DNA of 64,000 nucleotides from Gymnorhina tibicen (taxonomy: Eukaryota > Chordata > Aves > Passeriformes > Artamidae), in assembly GCA_013399875.1 (NCBI GenBank), contig VXAZ01009309.1, forward strand, positions 2,152,386 to 2,216,385, read 5' to 3'. Position 1 is the stretch's first letter; each line of letters begins with the position of its first letter. Both the position numbers and the translations under genes were made by a program. Under the pieces are notes generated by a model. That model searched no databases and was not told the origin of the DNA. It saw nothing but the letters and a program-made list of their open reading frames with translations. Of this stretch, positions 24,228 through 33,870 are shown one piece after another.

Positions 24228-24330
24228 AGGTGAGACCACGCCCCCAGCGGGGCACCCCCCTCCCACCACCGGGACCACGCCCCCAACCGGGACACGCCCC
24301 TCCCACCACCGGGACCACGCCCCGTCCGCG
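24228..24330 (+). promoter_or_regulatory. 40-bp GC/CACGCCC repeat in the PSMD5 - CutA-like intergenic CpG island
   Basis: The block TCCCACCACCGGGACCACGC occurs at 24261 and again at 24301, a period of 40 bases, with a partial third unit upstream. Each unit carries ACCACGCCC, a plausible Sp/KLF-type GC box. The region lies between two divergent gene starts, so it may serve either promoter. Binding is inferred from motif likeness only. Confidence 0.6.
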
Positions 24331-24420
24331 CACACCGAACGGGACGGAGCCGAGGGGGGCGTGGCGCGCGGACATTTTGTTTACATTCGGCGGACGCAAA
24401 GGGCGCCCTTAGCGACGGCG

Positions 24421-24553
24421 CGGCGGTTGCTAAGGGCGGCCGCAGCTCTCGCGATGCTTCCGCGAGGCGGTTGCTAAGGGCGACCCGAGTTCTCGCGATA
24501 CTCCCGCCCGGCGGTTGCCAAGGGCGACGCGAGTTCTCGCGAGACTCCCGGGA
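24421..24553 (+). promoter_or_regulatory. PSMD5: PSMD5 core promoter: three 44-bp tandem units with TCTCGCGA elements
   Basis: TCTCGCGA occurs at 24447-24454, 24491-24498 and 24535-24542, spaced exactly 44 bases; the last is the full palindrome TCTCGCGAGA (24535-24544). The motif GGTTGCTAAGGG occurs with the same period at 24425, 24469 and (as GGTTGCCAAGGG) 24513. TCTCGCGAGA is a known vertebrate promoter element bound by BANP, with ZBTB33 (Kaiso) also reported. GGTTGCYA resembles an RFX half site. The final unit ends at the PSMD5 start codon, so transcription probably begins within or just before the array and there is almost no 5'UTR beyond it. Confidence 0.8.
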
Positions 24554-24554
24554 G

Positions 24555-27500
24555 ATGGCGGAGGCGGCGGCGGCCAAGATGGCGGAGGCGGCGGCTGAGC
24601 TCCTGGAGCGGGCGGCCCGGCGGGACGCGGCGCTGGAGGAGTTGCGGGCCCTGCGGGTCGCCGTGCAGGCCGTACCGCCCGCGACCCTCCGCGCCCGCCT
24701 CGGCGAGCACCACCTGGTAGCCCTCTTCGGTCTCCTCGGCGTCAATGACCGGTGAGCTCCGGCGCGGTGCCGCGGGCCTGACCGGGCCCTCGCTGCTGTT
24801 CTCCTGGAGCGGGGGATTCCTGCCGCCTCCCCGGCTCATTCCCTGGGCTGTTTCCGGGCGGGAGGTGGCACAGCGGTGTCCCTTTCCTCAAGGGCTCGCT
24901 TTTCTCTCCGTCCCGCCCAGGGAACAGGTGTCCGCGTGTGTTTCCATCCTGGAGAGGCTCCTGCAGGCCCTGGATCCCCTTTACGTGATCCAGAACCTCA
25001 GGGAAGAGCTGCAGAAGGGCCTTTTCCACCCCGATGACTCCGTGAAAATCCTCACCATGTCCCAGGTACAGGGTTTCTTCCAGGAGGAGGGGACAGAGCT
25101 CTGTGGTGAGCTCTGGGTTAGTCCCCATCTGCTCTTTCCTGCCTCAGTTTGTGATAAAAGCAGGAATTGTGTCCTTCCGCACCCGTGCCATTTAGGATAA
25201 TTACCGTGCAGTGTGTATATAGTGCTTTTTGCTATGTCAGTTATAATGTATAAAACTATGTCCTGACAAAAGCAGCTTGTGAATAAAACTTGTGCCACGC
25301 GTCCTGGTTAAAGCTTTCCAAGCCAGCGCTGACGGCAGGTGCTCTAAGCAGCAACATTTTGGTATTTAGGATACTCTAAACATGATTGGTGGGAACACCA
25401 AGCAGGCTGTGGGAGCTTTTGTTGCATTAATTTGAAGGAACAGGATTGTGGGGTGTTGTGGTTTGGGATGGACTTTTGGAAGTTTCAGGTTCAGCTAAAA
25501 GCAGGTGTTGGCCAGTTGAGATTTAACCCAAAAAGCTCAAAAAGTGATGATTCTGGCTTTCTGCGCAGCTGTTCCAGTTCTCGTTTTAATGTTATTTTCT
25601 GTAATTCTTTGGTCAGGTTGGGAGGATTGTTGAAGACTCAGCTGCTGTCACAGAAATTCTCCGCAGCCCCGAGCTGTTACGGCAAATCATAAACTGCATT
25701 GGAGGAGAGAAAATAGCAGTGGCTAAGGAGGTAAACGTGGCTTTATTGTCCCATTCCTCTGCAAGCTGAGGTAGTTGGGTGACAGTAATCATAACTCACT
25801 CTCATCTGTGAAAATTGAGTTATAATTAAAATCAAATGTGCAGCTGTAGTTAATAAGTTAATAAAGAACATTGGAACTAAACCTGGTGATTTCCGATTTT
25901 CTTCTCTGTGTGGTTTTGTTAATTTTTAATTACGAGCTCCTGTTTTTTGCTTGCAGGCTATCAAATCTCTGTCAAGAATAGCCCAGAGCCAGGAGGGCTT
26001 GGAGGCTTTGTTTGGGAGCAGTTTGTTGGGTGACCTGAGGAACGTGATGGCCACGAGTGACGTTGTTCGCTACAGAGTCTATGAGGTGGGGGTGGTTCTG
26101 ACTCTCAGGCTGGGTTTTGTGGCTTTTAAATCAGTGTTTCTCACTGCTTTACACACTTTTCTTCGTGTCTGTGCTTTATCAAAACTAGAAAGGAGTAGGA
26201 GGATTGCAGCAGTGTGGGCTCTCGTGATGTAATAGCTTCTTCCCCGTTTTATGGTGTAAAAGTGTGGATTACTGTTTATTTTCTAACTTGTAGTGCCTAA
26301 GGCATTGGAAGGGCTACACAGAGTTACTGAAGACACCTTAAGGTGTTTGTGTCTCTGAAAATAAAAGTAAAATAGTCTCTTAACCTTTGGATGTGAAGTG
26401 CTGCTGGAAGTTCTGGAGAGATGCCAGCTGTCAGACTAGAGATGTTTGGCAAAGGAGAAATAATACAATTTAGCCCTTCTAGAGCTTAATGGGAGTAGCA
26501 CAGGAAAAGCTGATTGTGAATAGAAATCAGATGCATGTGCTGTAAACTTGGAACTCCTTATGAACTCGCTTCAGGCAAACACTTGGGTTAATGATAAAAA
26601 TATGATTAAATTCCATATTTAATAGATACAGGGTTAACCAGCATTATAAGATGTATTTGGCTGTTACAGCGAATTATTATAATGTTTTTATAAACCTTCC
26701 TTTTTGCTTTTATTTAGTTAATTGTGGAGATTTCGTCCGTGTCAGCAGAGTCTCTGAATTACTGTGCAAACAGTGGGTTAATCCCTGAGTTAATTGGGGA
26801 GCTGACTGGAGAGGATGTGCTGGTCAGGTATGTTGGTGAGTTTGCCAAGGAGATTTCCACCACTGTTAAAAACGCTAATATTCTGATAAAATAAATGTAT
26901 TTGTGTGTGTTTCTTGGAAAATCCTGTTCAGAAAAATGCTCTATCTGCCTCTTCTTCAACTGCCTTGAGTGAGAAATACTTTATACCTTAATTTGAGGAC
27001 CAAGAGGGAGTTGCCCCAGTGTGAGGTGATAGTTGTCACGTTGAAACACTTTGAATTCTTTCACAGATCTAAGGAGCTGAATAAGCTTGGAGGAGTCTTG
27101 GCCACTTGAGGTCATTTGTTGGTTTTCTGTTAGGATTTTTTCTCCGGGGTGTGTTTTTTTTTTCTTTAATCACTGAATACTTCAAACCCCCCCGGAGCTA
27201 AGCGCAGATAACTTTGTGTGTTGCAGGGCCACGTGCATAGAGATGGTGACCTCACTGGCCCACACCCCCCACGGGCGGCAGTACCTGGCTCAGCAAGGCG
27301 TCATTGACAAAATCTCCAACATCATCCTCGGGGCAGAGTCCGATCCCTTCTCCGGCTTCTACTTGCCAGGTGACACCACGCCTTCCCTCTTTGCAGGGTT
27401 TGCTGCTTGCTTTGTTGATGAGTTAAACTGAGAGGGCTGTTAAGCCTCTCTTTTGAGAGCTTGGGTGAAATTCTGAGTGTTAGATTGGATATGTGAAATG

Positions 27501-29656
27501 TTGGATCCTTAAAAAGGGTTGAAGGACAGTCCGACACATGAAGAGTGTTCTTCAGTAATAGTGGTAAGATCTGGACAGGCTGTGCTGTAGCTTTAAAGTT
27601 TGTGTTGTTGCAGCCTTTTTTAGGAATACAAACATCATGAATTAAGCAACAGTCAAAATATTTGGCTTGTTGCTTAGTTCTGTCTTTATTTTGAGCTTTT
27701 TACCAACACTATTCAGACTTAATAACACATGGTTAGGAACAAGTCAGTCTCACACTAACATAAATTTAATTTTGACGTTGCTGAAGTTGCTGTTCTTCCA
27801 CTCAGTGCTTTTTTTGGTCTTGTTTTCTCAGGATTTGTTAAATTTTTTGGCAATCTGGCTATTGTGGACAGTCCCCAGCAGATCTGTGAGCGATACCCTG
27901 TCTTTATGGAAAAAGTCTTTGAAATGGCAGAAAGTCAGGACCCAACCATGATTGGAGTGGCCGTGGACACACTGGGAATCCTGGGATCAAATGTGGAAGG
28001 CAAACAGGTTTTACAGAAAGCTAGTTAGTATCTTTCTTTAATAAAACTTTCTCAATATAATACAAGGTTTAATTGGTTTGGGGTGATACAGAAAGGAATT
28101 GAAAAATGTATTCCATTTATCTAATGAATACATTTAAAATGGGTAGCTTTATTCCTGTAGAGATCTGGCTGAATTAATTAAAAGCACTCTGTTCTTGTTT
28201 TGAAAGGAAGTAGATTTCAAAATCTCTTAAGCAAAATAGGGCACCAGGCCAAGAATGCCCCCACTGAGTTACGGCTTCGGTGCTTGGATGCGATTTCATC
28301 TCTGCTTTACTTGCCTGTAAGTTGGGGTTTTTGTCTTTGTTTTCAATTCAAACCTCCGAGAGTGAAATCATCACACACCTGAGTAATTGGGAGAAGACAT
28401 TGTGCAGCCTCTGGGTTGGGTGGCAGTGGTGCTTTCAGTGTTCTGAGTCATGGAGTTACTGTTTTGAAAGTCTCTGATTTGTTTGCTTAAAGGTTTGGGT
28501 TTGTTTGTGAGGAGGCAGGTGTTCTGAAATGTTAATAAAACGTGAAGTCAAGGCTTCATTGACAAGGGAACGAGAGAAAACAGGTCCATATCCTTGTGCT
28601 TAAAGAAATAGGGGCAAACTGCTCCAGTCCCTGTGGTGTTCTTTGGATCCAGGGATCTGGGTTAACAGTGTAGCTCTAAATGAGTGATTAAACCATTTGA
28701 ACACATCCTGAAAACTTGAAAGCTTTCCATAATCCTAATCAAACTCTTTGATTTTTGTGATTTATGTAGCCAGAGCAGCAGACAGAAGACCTTCTAAGAA
28801 TGACTGAATCCTGGTTCACATCCTTGTCCAGCCAGCCCCTGGAGCTGTTCAGGAGCATCAGTACTCAGCCATTCCCTGATCTCCACTGCGGGGCTTTACG
28901 GGTGTTTACTGTGAGTGCTTTTTGGTTTTAAAGATCAGGGAGTGACTTGTGCTGCCATTCAGCCTCAGACTGATTTATTTCTTTGAAGTGAATGCCACAA
29001 ACTCCTTGTTAAAGCCCAGAAGTGGTCAGAAAAAGGCTTTTTTCCTCGTGCCCCACTGGCATTCCCCATTGAAATAATGCAGCAGACACGTCATGTCTGT
29101 AATGCTAATTTTCTAATGAATTGGAGAGGGGGAAAAAAAGGCAAGAGCTGTGCTCTAAGGTGCTGCTTCTATACCAGAGGCACTGCTGTGATAATTCCCT
29201 GAAAACTTTGAAGATAAGCACTGAGCTGTACTTGTTCTCCAGTGTTAAACCCTGCTGCTTGATTTGAGTGGTGGTTTTGTATCTCATTTAATTTTTCCTA
29301 TTCCTTGTGTATGTACCAAAAACCCTACTGTGTAACTGCTTTTTTGGGGGGTTTTAAAATGTTTCCCCCCCTCTGACATCTTTTGTCTTCCTGCTCAGGC
29401 CATTGCAAATCAACCGTGGGCCCAGAAGCTGATGCTGGACAGCCCAGGGTTCGTGGAGTACGTCGTGGACAGATCCGTGGAGCCTGACAAAGCTTCCAAG
29501 GATGCTAAATACGAACTGGTGAAGGCCCTGGTAAACTCCAAAACCATTGCAGAGATCTTTGGGAATCAGTATTACCTGAGGCTCAGGGCTTACCTGCACG
29601 AGGGCCCCTATTATGTTAAGGCAGTTTCTACTACAGCTGTGGAAGGAGCAGAATAA
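24555..29656 (+). CDS. PSMD5: PSMD5 (S5B), 26S proteasome assembly chaperone, complete coding region
   Basis: Cytosolic ARM/HEAT-repeat chaperone that holds part of the 19S base (Rpt1/Rpt2/Rpn1 module) during regulatory-particle assembly and leaves before the mature 26S forms. Exons: 24555-24751, 24921-25065, 25617-25730, 25957-26085, 26718-26827, 27227-27369, 27832-28023, 28207-28316, 28770-28910, 29399-29656. All join in frame, giving 512 aa (human 504). Recognised stretches include [73 protein letters not shown] and the ending [10 protein letters not shown]. The exon 7 donor is GTTAGT, weaker than the others. Two ATGs in good context (24555 and 24579) start a duplicated MAEAAA motif; the first is chosen, though the second would also work. 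The frame continues upstream to 24471 without an ATG. Confidence 0.98.
24575..24586 (+). promoter_or_regulatory. PSMD5: YY1-type site over the second PSMD5 ATG
   Basis: CAAGATGGCGG around 24576-24586 matches the classical YY1 consensus AAGATGGCGGC closely. It coincides with codons 7-10, placing a start-proximal YY1 site within the coding sequence, as seen in many housekeeping and proteasome-related genes. Occupancy is inferred. Confidence 0.5.
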
Positions 29657-30233
29657 TGTCCTTGGTGTCTGGGGCCCCCCTCTTGCAAAGCATATTCCTG
29701 GCACAGGTGTTGAGGTACAAGGTGTAAAGACTCTCCACACTGGAGGTTGTCTCTTTAAAGGAATGTGAAGATATTTTGACTCTATTTGAAATGAGTCAGG
29801 AGAGCAAATTAAAGCCTGTTTGATATTTCCCCCTAAAACGTCACGGCAGAGGTTCTCTGTGTGCTTCACGAGACAGGTAAGCCAGGTGAGCACTTAGCAG
29901 CTACTGACTGTGTTTTATTTGGCAGAATTCATCAGTGTTTGGTTAAATTGTTCCTGGGTTTGGAGTTTCTGTTGTGTTTTCTCAGTAGGTTACAGTTCAG
30001 TTAAAAAAAACCCCACCAAAACACCTCAAGATTTGTAACCTCAGATGCTGCCGTAATTTCTGTTCTTTTTTAATTCATTTTTTTATCTGCCAAAGTTGGC
30101 ACTTGCATGGAACACTCTCTTTGTTCTGTCAGAATCCTGTTGCTGAATAAGCCAGTGACACTGTCCACATGAGGGAGTGTGGACTGGATGCTCTTGTTTC
30201 CAAGCTGCTGGATGTGAGTCTTGCTGGAATAAA
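29657..30233 (+). other. PSMD5: PSMD5 3'UTR with alternative poly(A) signals
   Basis: Candidate signals are ATTAAA at 29808-29813 and AATAAA at 30228-30233. The second has a better hexamer and would give a 3'UTR of about 580 bases. Beyond it I see no exon up to the B3GALT9 3' end. Confidence 0.45.
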
Positions 30234-32276
30234 TAATCCTAAATACTGTTTACATTTTATGATGAGGATTAAAAAAAAAAGCTTTTAGCCCTTTTGAAAG
30301 CAAATCAGTGCACTCTAGGGATCAAACCCACGTGGGAGCTTTGTCTCCCTTGTTGGCTGTGCTGTGGGGTGGCAGCTCAGTTTAGTGGCTGGAGCACTAC
30401 AAGGCTACTTCAGAACCAAATCTTGAATTGTTTACACTATTTTTAAACAGAGATACAATTTTTTTAAAGTGTTACTTAAAGCAATGTAGTATTTTAGTTA
30501 CCTGAGTTAGACCGAAAGGGGGAAGGAAGAACACGAAGCTGTTGTGTTGAAGGGAGTGAATGAAGCGGGAGCACGGAAATGTGGCATCTTAGGAAGCTGG
30601 ACTCTTCTTTTGAAGATGTGAGAACTGTGGGAGAGAATCAGGACTGGCTGGGCACTCCAGTGACGTGTGACGTGTCTTTGTCCATAAACACAGACCCAGG
30701 GTACTTTATATCAAAGGCTTGTATTGTTTTTGTTGAGAACCAAATCTGAGGAGTAGCTGGGGGGAGCAGAATAGAACATGAAATTACTGCTTGGGGGCTT
30801 GTTTTGGTAATGTGTCAGCCAGGTGTAACTATGGAAAGAACTGGCCCCATGTCCCTGTGCTGCCAGGGGAAGCAGGAGGATCCTGTCACGCAGTAACTCT
30901 GGTTTTGCCTGTGGTGGGTAGAGGTGCAGCTGGCATTGCCTGCCAAAAATGCTGCCCAGGAGTCCAGGTGGGCTCAGAGGAGCTGGGGGAGATCCCTTAA
31001 TGTTTGCTAAGCTGTCCAAACAGAGGTGATGTGCCTTGTTGCTCACAACCCAAGATGTACCAGAGCTGTCATCCTACATCCCAATGCTGCTGCTTTCATC
31101 CTAAATGTGCCCAGTAAACATCTGCCAGTGAGAAATGCCCTGCGGTGTCTCGTGACTGGAGAGAGCACGGGAGCCTCGTGAATCCTGCCTCCAGCAAACC
31201 CATCAAAGCGCTGAAAAGGAGATGAAAAGAGTGTAGAAGTCCTCAGTTTGCACTTGTTCTGGGCAGCTCAGCTCTGTTATTTTAGGTGGCTTTGTGTGCT
31301 GGTGGCTCTGTATGAGCCATATGCTGAAATGTCAGTAAAAGAAATCAATATATAAACCTGTTCTGCAATTCATGAGCCTCTTCCATGTGTGTTTTCAGCT
31401 GGTGCTTTTGAAGGCTACTCTGTGTGCTGACTATTTAGCATCTGCTTTGCATGGTACATTTGCCAAAGACAATATTTTAGAATGTGCAGAGATGCCAAAC
31501 AAGGGGATTTTTTGATGTATACACATATGCTTTATTTTATTGAGCTTCAAGCTCAACGTTGATTGATTAATTGATCACTTCCCCCTTATTACTCACATGC
31601 AGTTCCCTGCCCATGCTGTACGTTGCCATATGGATTAGGTGCTGCTGCTGTATCTGATATAAATGACAAAATTGAAGTGTGTTGTTTTTGTCACACCCCT
31701 CCTCCCGTTAAAGTAACAGGTGGAGATAACGTGAGGAAAAAACCAGAAATGGAATGCTGGAGAACTGAGGTAACATGCTGAACACTGGGTTTAAAAACCA
31801 AAAAACCCCAAACCACACCTTGTCGTTTGATGGATGTTAACAAGCAGCACGACTTGAGGAATTTCCACGATGGCTCAGTGGCTCTTCCTCCTGGAGCTGC
31901 TTTGTTTCTCTGTCAACCAGCCTGCTCAGAAGCAGCTCCTTTTGTGGATGGGAAACTTCCCCTTAGTTACAAAATTCTTTGGAAGTAGGTGATGCCTCAC
32001 TCAGATAAAAAAGGGGTTTTGAAGACTCAAAAGTCTGAAAAACCCTGGGTATAGACAAAGTCTGTTGGAATACTCCTTTTTACTGTCCTGCATGCACTTG
32101 TAGGTACTCACAGAGGCAGAGTACATCCAGTTCTCTGTCACACGCTGTAACAGTGAGAATTCATTTGCTGCTGAAGGGAAAAGAGCAAACTTTGGGAGGG
32201 CTCCTTAGTACTGAATGTTAACAGGATAACACAGCTGATGAAAGAAAATCCAGACTCTCTTTGCAGAAGTTAAACG
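30234..32276. other. Intergenic region between convergent PSMD5 and B3GALT9
   Basis: No gene recognised. Two overlapping TTTATT hexamers at 31531-31541 read AATAAA on the minus strand and probably mark the B3GALT9 poly(A) site, giving that gene a 3'UTR of about 740 bases. The rest is AT-rich unique sequence. Confidence 0.45.
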
Positions 32277-33377
32277 TTAATTGACAAAACGAAGGAGCTC
32301 ATTTTTTATCCTATCCAAGTTGAACTGTTTGAATTTATCAATGTAGGTCAGAACCTTGCAGGACACCAGGCTGTAGTAGGTTTCCAATAAGGAACAATCT
32401 TCCCCGTCGCTCGTTTCCTTCCAGTCTTTAAATAGCTCGTCCTCTCTCATGTCGGAAGAGGTGAAAATGAATTTGTAGCAGCATCGATTGTAGCTGATGT
32501 GCTTTTCCCCGGAAAAGCGGGAGCTGTGCCTGGCAGTGACTCCAGCTCTTTTAGCACAGATTCCTACAAAGGCAGCGGGGGGCACCGCCAGCGGCACCTC
32601 CCTGGCGGCCACGTAAACCTTGCGAGCCACGTCCTGGGACATGAGGAAAGCGCTGCCGTGGCAGAAATCCGGGTAGAACTCCTCGGGGTATTGATGGACG
32701 GGGACAAAGCCAGGGCTCTGGGGGTCCCTGTCAGGCACCCCGTGATGAACCACCCTCCCAAGGTAGACGTCCTCCAGCTGCGTTAAGCTCAGCAGGTACC
32801 CGGCCAGGCTGGGAACGCCCACAAACACGTCCTGGGCTGCGTGAAGGATGTACCTGGCACGGGGACAGAAAGTCACCGTCCACTCCACGCTCATCAGCAT
32901 CTTCTGTGTCTGTGTCTTGGGGGAATCGATGAAACTGCCTTCAATAATGTCCCGGTGCTTTTGAGCCTCTTCACTGATCTCCAGCTGCGTGCTTGCTGAA
33001 GCTGCCTTGCCTACAGCAAACAGAGTCAGGACGCTGTAACCCCCGGAGCCTGTCACGTTGCCCCAGGTCTGCCTGATGGCGTTGCGCCTTGTGCTGTTCT
33101 CTGGGCTGCTGCAGACGATGATGAGCAGAAATATCTCTCGGTTGGAGCACGTCGCTGCACTGCTGCCAGTGTGAGAGAGGTTGGCCTTCAGAGGATCCAG
33201 ATCCAGCTTCCTGGCGCTCTCCCTGATCTCCAGAGTCTTCGCGTCGGTGTAAGAGAGAGGCAGGGAATGCAGGAAGTACTGCTCCAGTAAATCTGCCCCA
33301 AAAAGCAGCACGTGGAAAAGCAAGACATTGAAGAGGATGAAGCACCACTGGTGTGTGCGGAGCCTGCAGAGTGTCAG
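32277..33377 (-). CDS. B3GALT9: B3GALT9-like GT31 glycosyltransferase, main coding exon
   Basis: Type II Golgi membrane protein of the beta-1,3-galactosyltransferase family (GT31). The exon starts after a pyrimidine-rich acceptor (AG at 33379-33378) and stays open for 366 codons to TAA. The first residues, LTLCRLRTHQWCFILFNVLL, form a short cytoplasmic tail and signal-anchor. Family motifs are RRNAIRQTWGN, EDVYLGRV, YPDFCHGSAFLMSQDVA and FVGICAKRAGV, and several NxS/T sequons are present. No ATG is visible in frame within the exon before the membrane anchor, so the initiator should be in an upstream exon that I could not place. The metal-binding DxD region reads HAAQDVF (32829-32840), and the later EDV(Y/F)xG motif reads PAAFVG. 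The fold seems intact but catalysis is doubtful. Assignment to B3GALT9 rests on likeness to the remembered human protein and on position beside PSMD5. Confidence 0.87.
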   Translation of the reverse strand: MTLCRLRTHQWCFILFNVLLFHVLLFGADLLEQYFLHSLPLSYTDAKTLEIRESARKLDLDPLKANLSHTGSSAATCSNREIFLLIIVCSSPENSTRRNAIRQTWGNVTGSGGYSVLTLFAVGKAASASTQLEISEEAQKHRDIIEGSFIDSPKTQTQKMLMSVEWTVTFCPRARYILHAAQDVFVGVPSLAGYLLSLTQLEDVYLGRVVHHGVPDRDPQSPGFVPVHQYPEEFYPDFCHGSAFLMSQDVARKVYVAAREVPLAVPPAAFVGICAKRAGVTARHSSRFSGEKHISYNRCCYKFIFTSSDMREDELFKDWKETSDGEDCSLLETYYSLVSCKVLTYIDKFKQFNLDRIKNELLRFVN

Positions 33378-33772
33378 CTGGGGAAGAGGAACGTGGACAC
33401 TGAATTCTCGTGCCTCTCAAACCAAAAAGCTTTCCCTCATTTTACAGTATATCCATGCAAAGCAATCACAGTTAGACTGTGATCTTTGTTGTATTAGTGT
33501 GAGGCTCTTTCTCTCCTAGAAACTTAAGGAATCTACTTGTGTGGCACAGTGAGATCCCAAACTGAGACAGATGTCACCATGTTGAAAGCTGTTTTGTGCA
33601 TCTGTGTGTGGAAATGCCAAAGAACAACTTGCTATCAATATTTTTCTGACTATTTTTAACCTGTTACTGAAGGCCTGAGGTGCCAGTTAATGTGTCCTTG
33701 AAGGAGAACTTTTGGTACTTGGCCTGACACTGCCCTATGAAAGCTGGCAGGATAAGAATCCAGAGGGAAAGG

Positions 33773-33870
33773 CCGGGTTGGACGTGGTGCAGTGGGAGGT
33801 GTCCCTGCCCGTGGCAGGGGGTGGAATGGGATGATGTTTAAGGTCCCTTCCAACCCCAATCCCGTGAAAG
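33773..33870 (+). mobile_element. CR1 LINE 3'-end fragment
   Basis: Short sense copy of the CR1 tail: 'gtgggaggtgtccctgcccg', 'tggcagggggtgga', then 'aaggtcccttccaacccc'. It lies upstream of the B3GALT9 coding exon, oriented opposite to that gene. Confidence 0.88.

Noticed and set aside
24471..24554. N-terminal extension of PSMD5 from 24471
   Set aside because: It would start at TTG inside the promoter repeat; the ATG at 24555 has good context and matches the family length.
33321..33323. Start of B3GALT9 at 33323
   Set aside because: The codon is TTG in the middle of the signal-anchor, and the frame continues upstream to a proper acceptor at 33378.
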